A stretch of 64,000 nt of DNA from Archivesica marissinica (taxonomy: Eukaryota > Mollusca > Bivalvia > Venerida > Vesicomyidae): the NCBI GenBank assembly GCA_014843695.1, contig CM026394.1, positions 35,605,936-35,669,935 of the forward strand. The letters are read 5' to 3'. The position numbers were made by a program, and so were the translations under genes. Under the pieces are notes generated by a model, which did not search any database, was not told where the DNA came from, and was given only the letters and a program-made list of their open reading frames with translations. This document shows positions 50,901-62,900 of this stretch, piece after piece (within the stretch, counting starts at the first letter, position 1; each line of letters begins with the position of its first letter).

Positions 50901-53900
50901 CTGGCTCTATGCTGTTTGCAAAAGTGATTTTATCTGCCGCTAGCATGCAAAGGGTTAAATAATTAAAAACAATGCAAATAGATTTAAGGAGAGGACACTC
51001 ATAAGCTATACAGCTTTCTGTCCAATTCCTTATATCAGTTGTTGTAAATAATCATGTTATGACAGAAAATAAATATGTTTAAACTAAATAGATTTTACAA
51101 GGAAATATTTGTTGTGCCTGTGAAAAATTGGTGAATAAACATGTTCTTTTATTGTTTCAGCCAACATTTCCTCAGTTATGTGGAAACAAGCACGTGGAGC
51201 GGGGTGAGGAGTGTGACTGCGGATCTACGGAGGTAGCTCACTCTTTCCTATACAGTATATACTCACTGATCACACGGACAATGTTTCCAACGTTTTATCA
51301 CCTGCCAAAGATATTGGGATGATGGCTGAACTTTGTCCGTCCATCCTTCCGTCGGTCACAAACATGTGTCCGGAGCAATATGTTGCTCGTGGTTTTGGCC
51401 GATTTAAATAAAACTATGTAGAAATGTTTAATAGTATGTCGAGATTCGGTTTGCGCAAGTGTTATTCAGATCGCATAAGGAATACCAGAGTTGCGTACTT
51501 GCATACTCTTTAATGCAAAAGTTAATACATGCACACATTATTGTTGCTGTATTATTCCTGCTGTCCATTCATGTACTGGGTATTGTTTCAGTATTGTATG
51601 TATGTATGTTCCTTTAATGTCAAACCCCTCGCGGGGATTTAGACATGTTTTCCTGAGCAGGCTTAGCCGACGTAAGCGATTAACCAGTACTAAGCAATGT
51701 GTGTGAGGTGCCTGCTCAATGACACTACATACGTGGCCTGGCCTAGTATCGAACCCGGGACCGTTCGATTCCAAATCCGACGCTCTACCACTGGACCACG
51801 GACACCACACATTTATTTAAGTGTGTTGTTGTGTTAAAAACTGTTATTTGATCTGATAAGGAAGTTGATTTAAACGTGCATTTGAGCTTCATTTCATATT
51901 TCTCACCTTCTGTAGCCTAAATAGTTAAGCTTGTTTTCCTAAATCTGAGAGTTAAATGTTTCAGGACTGTGCCAAAACGGATCCATGCTGTGACCCGTAC
52001 ACTTGTCTTCTACGTCACTGGGCTCAGTGTAGAACCGGTTCCTGTTGCCATAACTGTACAGTAAGTTTCCATACTCGGTACTGGGAATAACTGTTACTCT
52101 CCCTTGTCCACTACAGGTGTTGTGCATAAAACATGGACATACTTTGGTTTGATGTGGTTCTGGATCATTGATCCCAATGTTTTAAGTCCTAAATGCGTTG
52201 TTAATTCTTGGATAGTCAGGCATTTATAATTGCACTAGAGGTGGCGACAAATATTTGCTTTGAATCAAGTGCAGTCAAATCATATACCGTATATCCCCTA
52301 TGTTATGCCCTGCCTCTAATTTAGCCCCCCCCCCCACCTCCCAATTTTTAAATATTGAAAAATAAAACTTCCAAATAATCCAGAAAACACAAAGCACAAT
52401 AATTTCTTAAACTCCAAGACTACAGCAGAAATTATATCTACTGTAGTTGGTATACACAACCATTTCAGTCGATGGTTCTCGATATTGAGGTACTGTAGCG
52501 CCCCGACCTGACATTCAGGAAAAGCTGTGAATTTGAAAAATCATTATTTTCCGGAATGGAATAGGCCTTGAATTAAACAGTTTGTGGTCAAAACCTGGAA
52601 AATGTCCGTAGTAATGAATTTAGACATTAAAATCTTCTTGCAGTGTCTTCTGTTGGCTGAAAATAAAGTTTTTTGAAACAAAACACGGTAATCCGCATTT
52701 TTCGACTCTCGCCTGTTATAAGATGTACATAGTGGTTACTTCCCTTACACATGTACTAATCAATTGATGGTAGCTGTACGGTCAATATCCCTCTAGGGAA
52801 CTATTGAGAAAATAAATTATCTGCTAATGTTTACAAGTTTGCGAGAGAGATGCGGAGTTCGCGTCCAGCTTTACTATAGCTACGATTGAGCTCTTATGCA
52901 AGGCGGTAAAACTTCATAAGTGTCAAAACTTTAATGCATTGCATGTTTGCACTGATTACCGTATTTAGCTATGTATAGTGCGCTATCGTGTATAATGCGC
53001 ACTGGGAAAACTGAGTTCCGATGTATACCGTATTTAGCTGTGTATAGTGCGCACATTTCTTACTGAAATCCTCATCCATTTTATCTACTGCGCATTGTAC
53101 ACCAGTACAGACATCAGGACATTTTTTTCCGGACCAAAATTTCGTGAAAAAACTGAAATTCGACCCAAACGGCCCACAGTCATTCTATAAGTTGTTACAT
53201 TCGACAATCGTTATAAACTAGCTATTAAAACCAGTTGCCGATAGTCTATATAAATAAATCAAATGAATAAGACCACAAAATTAGCATATATTTCGTTTAT
53301 TTTGGCAAACTTTGATGAATTTAATTGAAAAGGTAAATGCATAAAAAATGGCGATTTGATAACATCACGTGGTTTTATCGTATGTAATATTTCCCGTACT
53401 TTTCGCGTACTTCGCCGTACAATGTACAATGCATTGGCTGCAGTATTTCAATTGATTGTAGCGATAATTAATTTCGACAAACCTTTCACAATGGGTCCCA
53501 GTTAATTAAGTAGGCTTCACGTGTTGAGAAGTTTGAGCATCTGCTGACATGTTTGAGAACGTGTTGAGATGTTTGAGAACGTGTCGAGAAATTTGAGCAG
53601 GTGTGCCCGAGTGCGTTACCGTTACCGCTAGCATGTAAAGAGTTAAGAACGTATATTAAGCACTCTCATTGGCGCGAATGAAGGCGAATATGTGGTCATT
53701 CATGCATGATGCGTACCGTATTTAGCTATGTATAGTGCGCACATTTCTTACTGAAATCCTCATCCATTTTATCTACTGCGCATTATACACCAGTACAGAC
53801 ATCAGGACATTTTTTTCCGGACCAAAATTGACCAATATTTCGTGAAAAAACTGAAATTCAACCCGAACGGCCCACAGTCATTCTATAAGTTGTTACATTC

Positions 53901-56900
53901 GACAATCGTTATAAACTAGCTATTAAAACCAGTTGCCGATAGTCTATATAAATAAATCAAATGAATAAGACCACAACATTAGCATATATTGCGTTTATTT
54001 TGGCAAACTTTGAACAATTTAATTGAAATTACTAGATGCATAAAAAATGGCGATTTGATAACATCACGTGGTTTTATCGTATGTAATATTTCCCGTACTT
54101 TGCGCGTACTTCGCCGTACAATGTACAATGCATTGCATAAAAAAAAACTTTTTTGGCTGCAGTATTTCAATTGATTGTAGCGATAATTAATTTCGACAAA
54201 CCTTTCACAATGGGTCCCAGTTAATTAGGTAGGCTTCACGTTTTGAGAAGTTTGAGCATCTGCTGACATGTTTGAGAACGTGTTGACATGTTTGAGAACG
54301 TGTCGAGAAATTTGAGCAGGTGTGCCTGAGTGCGTTACCGTTACTCGATGAGGTATATCTCGAGTGATTAATATAAGTTGTAAAAATCACGGAGCACAAT
54401 TTTTAGCGATTCTTGAGAAATGTTAAATTTTGACTTGGAAAATTGCGTTTTTCACGTGCGCAGTATACATCGGAACTCAGTTTTTCTGCCGATTTTCGTG
54501 CCAGATCGTGGGTGCGCACTATACACGGTAGCGCACTATACACAGCTAAATACGGTACTGCACTGCGCACGTGAAAAACGCAATTTTCCAAGTCAAAATT
54601 TAACATTTCTCAAGAATCGCTAAAAATTGTGTTCCGTGATTTTTACAACTTATATTAATCACTCGAGATACCACATCGAGAAACGGTAACACACTCAGGC
54701 ACACCTGCTCAAATTTCGCAACACGTTCTCAAACATCTTAACACGTTCTCAAACATGTCAGCAGATGCTCAAACTTCTCAACACGTGTAGCCTACCTAAT
54801 TAACTGGGACCCATTGTGAAAGGTTTGTCGAAATTAATTATCGCTACAAACAATTGAAATACTGCAGCCAAAAAAAGTTTTTTTTTATATGTGCAATGCA
54901 TTGTACATAGTAAATATTTCCCGTAAAAATAACCAACACATCGTGTCTTTAATCATGTCGTATTTAAAAACATACGGTATATTAAATCAAATAAACTATT
55001 ATTACAAAGTTTCTTTATCTCTATGATATCGTACGATTGCAGCGTCGCTTTATGCGGCGAAGTACGCGAAAAGTACGGGAAATATTACATACGATAAAAC
55101 CATGTGATGTTATCAAATCGCCATTTTTTATGCATTTACTAATTTCAATTAAATTCTTCAAAGTTTGCCAAAATAAACGCAATATATGCTAATTTTGTGG
55201 TCTTATTCATTTCATTTATTTATATAGACTATCGGCAACTGGTTTTAATCACAGGGATTCGGCACGTTTGGGGGTACTAGTATATATATTTACGTACAGG
55301 GATTCTACTCTGTGGGATGTCAGATTTCGCATCGATCAGTAAAATGGCCCTATCTGAAACAATTTTGTACAAAGCTGTCCAAATATAATGCCTATCCCGA
55401 GTCTTTATATTGTTCTTCAAATAAAACTCAACTTTAAGCTGCATGCATGTATACTTTGCAAACAATTGCCACAGACATTGACCATAGCAGGTCACATTTC
55501 CCTACTAGGACACGGGTTCTGTCGGCAACAAAAAAAATCTTCGACGGGAGAGTTTTAACTGTGAATAACATTATCAATAAAATGTGTTTCCACTAACGTG
55601 TAGGTTTATTCGGCAAAAATGTACGTCAAAAAGAGATTTCGTAGCATTTTCAATTTGTTTTGAAAATTTCTAAAGCGGCGCAATTCGCGTTGAAACGAGC
55701 GTTGAAACGAGCGTTCTGATTGGATTATTAGAATGTAACAAGATGGGTTTTTTTTATATGAAGAATAATCATAATCCAATCAGAACGCTCGTTTGATTTA
55801 CTTGTGATCTCTGGTTTAAAGTAATGGATAATATTTTTTAAAAACCCTGGATTGACTAATCATCAATATGCTTTCAGTACCTGTCGTCTGACTATATGTG
55901 TCGGGGAAAGTCAACAGACTGCGATGTTCCAGAGTTCTGTCCTGGCATGGATGGTCAGTGTCCCCCAAACAACTACGCGAAGGACGGACACCCATGTAAC
56001 AATGATACAGGCTACTGCATGGGTGGGGTATGTCCAACACTGGACAAACAATGTCAACATATCTGGGGCAAAGGTTTGTGTTTCTGATTGTCTGAACAGG
56101 GGATACGTACATAATCACCCGACATTATCCCCCGTATATAATCCCTCCATGTTTCTTAACACAGGAGGACACAAACCCACTGTCTTAACTCTTTGAACCC
56201 GATATCCCGAAATACCGGGACATCCATACTTTAATATATCCCATCGTCATTTTGTCACCTGTCACACAGGTAATATGAGGAATAGTTTATACAAATTTAT
56301 TTTAGCTCGATTGCAAAACAAGTTTTTACAACGTATATTAATCCCTCTCGAGACCTCATTCCTGATGGAATCCATCGCCACGAGGGAGAGAGAAGAGGCA
56401 ATGTGGAATTTAAATGCCTTGCCTAAGGGCACAATCATAACGGCTACAGCGGGGCTCGAACTCCGGATCTTTCGCACCTGAAGCGAATGTGCATCCACTG
56501 CGCTATCACAACTTCCATGTGAGGAATATAACAGGTATAAATAGAGGAATAGTGATAGGGTCCATTTATTTACAGGTCCTCAAAATCTCATGAGGATCCT
56601 CCTTACTGTTATTGAGATATGGATACACATGCAACATACCCCATATATACAAAAGTTCTGCTCAGGAGCTCAGGGTTATAGGATTGTATGCTCAGGGCTG
56701 TAGGGTTCAAAAAGTTAAGGATTGGGTAATGATTAGGGTCCTACCTTGAATCTGAAATGGGGTGATTATGTCATTCCTGGGTTTCGATTGGGGGTTATGT
56801 CCTACGCTCCCAGTAGTAGTAGCATCAGTATACTGTCGTCACTATACCACAAAACTATATCTGTGTGCCCAGCTGTAGCCGCTACAATTGTGCCCTTAGG

Positions 56901-59900
56901 TAGGCCACTTATATTCTACATTGCCTCTTTTCTCTCTCCCGTGGTGATGCATTCCATGAGGAATTTTTTAATTAATGTTGTTAGAACTTGTTTCCCAATC
57001 GAGCTAAAATATATTTGTATAGACTAAACTATGTTGTCAATAATACAGCGCAATTCATTAGTAACGTCAATGTTCAATTAGTTGAAACGAAATGATGTAC
57101 ATACAGAATTTTTGTACCATTTATGGTCATTGACAGTCCTGAAAGCGGCAGAAAATGCAATGTAAATATTAGGAATAAAATCCACACAAATAACTATTTT
57201 ATGGTAAGTTTCACGTTTCACCATTATTCTTCAAACGTACATGTTTGTACTATATCTTTAAACGCGTTTTCATTTATTTTTAGACGGCTACAAAGCCGAG
57301 CTACAGTGTTTCGAGAGGTTCAACCCGACGGGGAATTTCAACGGGCATTGTGGGAAGGACGATAGTACAGGATCGTATGCTAAATGTTTGCCCGAGTAAG
57401 TCCGTCGTTCTTGTCTGCATTACTGTGTCATATGAACATTTTGTCTGTGTGTTACTCCATAGTAGCGGATCAGTGGTCTAGTGGTTAACACGCTGGACTT
57501 GTAATCCAGATGTTACTGGTTTGATCCCCCGCTATACCGTATTAAATTGACTTAATATCATAGTCATTCGGGGGAGACCAACCAACGGTCTTGTGTACTT
57601 TATAATCTGCATGTAACAGCAACCACAGAAACTGTGTTTGATGGCTGTCCGATTAGCACAGTGGTTAGCACGCTCGCTTCTCACCAATGCGACCCGGGTT
57701 CGTTCCTCGGACCGGGAAGTAGCGAGATGGTACGATTGTCGCCAGATCGGACAGGTTGGTTTTCTCCGGGTACTCCGGTTTCCTCCCACACAAATGACCA
57801 CAGTTATGTTTTCATCTGCGCCAACGAGAGTGATTAATATAAGTTGTTAGAACTTGCTTCGCAATTGTAATAAAATTTTTTTTTAAAATTTAATAGAAAG
57901 GGAACCGCTGCCTTACCGTTGCATGATCCCTGTGTGGTTCTTGTCCATCCATGTACCCTAGAACGGGAACCGCTGCCTTACATTTGCATGAATATGCGAA
58001 GCCACTTAAACACTGAACGTTGCAGCACTGTGATGCCATCAGATCTGAAAGTTTTGGTTCCAATTCTTATATTTTATTCCGATATAAATGAATGGCGAGT
58101 ATTCAAGCGTTTCCACCATCTTTAACTGCTGTGCTGTTACGCTACCACTTGTCAATGATGTGAATGTAACACGTACCATTTCTCTGCAGTGACATCCAGT
58201 GTGGTTTGCTGCATTGTTCTGGTGGAAACAAGATGCCGTTATACGGGCCGGACAAAGATTCTTCAAAGACTACATTTTCCTCCAATGGTCAGGAGTATGA
58301 GTGCAAGTAAGAACGTTATTTCTGTGTTTATGAAATGATTGAAGAAGCGTTGGTTTGTATGTATTGTTTGTATGTATGTTCCATTAATGTCAAACTACGC
58401 TGTCCGATTAGCGCAGTGGTTAGCGCACTCGCTTCTCACCAATGCAACCCGAGTTCGATCCTCGGACCGGGAAGTATGTGAGTACGGTGGTCGCCAAATC
58501 GGACAGGTGGCTTTTCTCCGAGTATGAATGACCGCATTTACGCTTTCATCCTTGCCAACGAGAGTGATTAATTTAAGGTGTTAAAACTTGCTTCGCAATC
58601 GTTAATAAATAAATAAAGTTTAATCTTTAATGTCAAACCCTTTGCAGAAACGTAGACATGTTTTCCTGGGCAGGCTTAGCCGACCTAAGTGGTTAACCAG
58701 TACTAAGCGATGTGTGTGAGGTGCCTTGCTCAATGATACTACATACGTGGCCTGACCGAGTATCGAACCCGGGACCGATGGATTCCAAATCCAATGCTCT
58801 ACCACTGGACCACGGATGCCACACTTGTATTAGATAGACATGTTGAGGTATCTTATAAGAGTAGTGTCATCATCATGTTGCATACTCAAACCCATTTCAT
58901 TTGCCTAAAATACCCTTGCAACTATCGGCTTGGCACAAATGGTAACCATATCAAGACCACCATGTCCAGTGCGCAGTTTCACATGACCAAGGTCAAGGTC
59001 ACACATAGAACTTAGTTCTCTGCCAGCTCTTTCTTATTCTGATCGCTAAAACAATTTTATATAGTTTCAATATTATTGTGTATAGATTTAAATAGATAAT
59101 ATCCTAGCTAGACGCTGATGAAAGTTGTAATATTGAGAGATAATAGCAATATTAGTGATATTGAAGAAGATTGTAATAATCGGACGCCATCTTTGAAATA
59201 AGACACTTTAACCCTTTCAACTCCACAGGCCTCTAAATAGGCCTATGAAAAGTGTAGATCCAGATGAGCCGGCTCGTGACGAGCCGTCTCATCAGGATCT
59301 GCACTTTTTTGCCAGTAATAATTATTACTATTTTTAGATAAAATTACCCATTTTGATAAATGAACTGGTCCAAAGGTAATTTTCTTATTAATTTATTGGT
59401 CTGAAAATATCATGCACCAGTCCATGTCAGTTACTTGGGGTTGAATGGGTTAATGTATGCATTGCAAACTTACCATGCTGACTTGTCAAAATACCAACCT
59501 ACCAAAACTAACATCTGATGGGATCATTCTAGAGGGTGATGTGGGCGAAATTGTCGCCCTAGGGACCCTGACATCGCCCTCTGGGGGCCCCACTTTTCCC
59601 TAAAAAAAAATGTTTTTTATGATTTTCAAACAAAATTTTGTCTAGTAAGATACACTGGCTCATTATAAAGCACTCCTTCTATTCAAATGTTGTATTTAAT
59701 GGTTGTACTTTGCATTTTAACCCTATTTTGCAGAAGTATATAAAAGAACACCATTTAAGGAAGCGATCACGCGTTTTCTCACTTCTCCCAAAAATTCTAA
59801 TCTAAAATGAACCCTGCATCATATTGTTGTGACAGCAGCGTAGTCCCTCATTTATTTTTGTTTCTTTCGGTTATAACAGAACTTGGGATATGGCTGTCTC

Positions 59901-62900
59901 TTGGACTGTCTTGTTCAGTTGTGATGGCACAACATACGCACACTTTGTTTTTAAAAATAATTTTACGTTTATTTATCGTCGCTACCGGTTGCCCATATGA
60001 GCGACGCCTCCTGAAGAGATTAGTCATTTTAGATGGTTGGAGGATAGTGCAATGATACAGACAGAAACCCATTCCAGGGTCTCTTGTTCTTTTAAGTGCA
60101 CAGTGTACAGCATCGACACGATACCTCGGTTTTAAAGTCCCATCTGCCGACATGGTTGGTAAATTGTTGATTTAACCTGTTTTTTTATGACACTCCAGGT
60201 TGCTACCTGTGACAGTTTGTTGTTTTAATGGCTTCCGAAACCAATTTGCGTGCTGCTATTGTGTGTTTCAGCAGAGGGCTAGTAACTAGGTGATTGCAAC
60301 TGGTCTTTCAAACATGTTGGGAATGTTTTTATGGCCTATTCTAGACAATATTGAATATTTTGTGGGCCGATTTTTAATTGGTGTTTTTTTTAGAAACTAT
60401 CTTTCGAGTCAATGCCTGGTCCAGGAATGACAAACTGATAGACTTTGCAGCCCGGTTTATACATATTCCCTGCAAGAAAATAATTATTTTCTTTGTTCTA
60501 GGACTGTTCATGGGCCGTCTACTCTAGATCTGCCCAACTTAGGTCTGGTCCTCGATGGTACAAAGTGTGGCGATGGTCAGGTGTGCATGAAACAGAACTG
60601 TGTACCCCTCACAAACCTGGACCCACTCAACTGCCCTGGGGTGCCGGACAGCCTCTGCTCCGGGAATGGGGTGAGAACTTCCAGTATGCTGTAACATGCC
60701 ACCACAACAACAACAATAATATTATATAGCATACGTAATACAAGATGTTTACAACAAATACAATATACACCAAAACAAGATGCTTACAACAAATACAATA
60801 TACACCTATACAAGATGCTTACAACAAATACAATATACACCAATACAAGATGCTTACAACAAATACAATATACACCATAACAAAATGCTTACAACAAATA
60901 CAATATACACCAATACAAGATGCTTACAACAAATACAATATACACCTATACAAGATGCTTACAACAAATACAATATACACCAATACAAGATGCTTACAAC
61001 AAATACAATATACACCATAACAAAATGCTTACAACAAATACAATATACACCAATACAAGATGCTTACAACAAATACAATATACACCTATACAAGATGCTT
61101 ACAACAAATGCAATATACACCAATACAAGATGCTTACAACAAATACAATATACAACAATACAAGATGCTTAAAACAAATACAATATATACCAAAACAAGA
61201 TGCTTAGAACAAATACAATATACACCAATACAAGATGCTTACAACAAATACAATATACACCAATACAAGATGCTTACAACAAATACAATATACACCATAA
61301 CAAAATGCTTACAACAAATACAATATACACCAATACAAGATGCTTACAACAAATACAATATACACCAATACAAGATGCTTACAACAAATACAATATACAC
61401 CTATACAAGATGCTTACAACAAATACAATATACACCAATACAAAATGCTTACAACAAATACAATATACACCAATACAAGATGCTTAGAACAAATACAATA
61501 TACACCAATACAAGATGCTTACAACAAATACAATATACACCAATACAAGATGCTTAGAACAAATACAATATACACCAATACAAGATGCTTAGAACAAATA
61601 CAATATACACCAATACAAGATGCTTACAACAAATACAATATACACCAAAACAAGTTTGTTTTTCCTTTTTGTTTAATTATTAGTATCTTCTTTTCTTTGA
61701 AGTGTTGATGGATTTATGAAAATAGTTTTCCTTCTCAGATTGTTTTTTGTTTGATTCAATTTCTATTTTGCGTCCATACATTATTTTTTCCATCATATGT
61801 ATGTCTATCTAAATTCCAAAATTTCTGTTTATATTAATAATGTTTTTTCCGTTTATACAAATCAACATAGAGTAAAATTGACAGTACTGAGATGATATCA
61901 CACCTTTTGTTTAATAAAGTTTGATTATTGGGAAGGGCCGTTTTCTAATGTTGGTTATAACTTGTGGCCCGACCCTTTTGCAATGTTACACACATGTATG
62001 TATGCATCTTATACATTGTTAATTTCTATTCTGTATCATGCATGTATGTCAACTGTACTGTTTAATATGCATATGCAATAAAATATGGTTATATCAAACC
62101 AAAACAAGATGCTTAGAACAAATACAATATACACCTATACAAGATGCTTACAACAAATACAATATACACCAATACAAGATGCTTACAACAAATACAATAT
62201 ACACCAATACAAGATGCTTACAACAAATACAATATACACACAAACAAGATGCTTACAACAAATACAATATACACACAAACAAGATGCTTACAACAAATAC
62301 AATATACACCAATACAAGATGCTTAGAACAAATACAATATACACCAATACAAGATGCTTACAACAAATACAATATACACCAATACAAGATGCTTACAACA
62401 AATACAATATACACCAATACAAGATGCTTACAACAAATACAATATACACCAATACAAGATGCTTACAACAAATACAATATACACCAATACAAGATGCTTA
62501 CAACAAATACAATATACACCTATACAAGATGCTTAGAACAAATACAATATACACCAATACAAGATGCTTACAACAAATACAATATACACCAATACAAGAT
62601 GCTTACAACAAATACAATATACACCTATACAAGATGCTTAGAACAAATACAATATACACCAACACAAGATGCTTACAACAAATACAATATACACCTATAC
62701 AAGATGCTTACAAAAATACAATATACACCAACACAAGATGCTTAGAACAAATACAATATACACCAATACAAGATGCTTAGAACAAATACAATATACAAAA
62801 TACAAGATGCTTAGAACAAATATAATATACACCAATACAAGATGCTTAGAACAAATACAATATACAAAATACAAGATGCTTAGAACAAATACAATATACA

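Noticed and set aside
57461..57535. Functional tRNA-Thr (anticodon TGT)
   Set aside because: Followed by a SINE-like body; acceptor-stem pairing is poor by eye.
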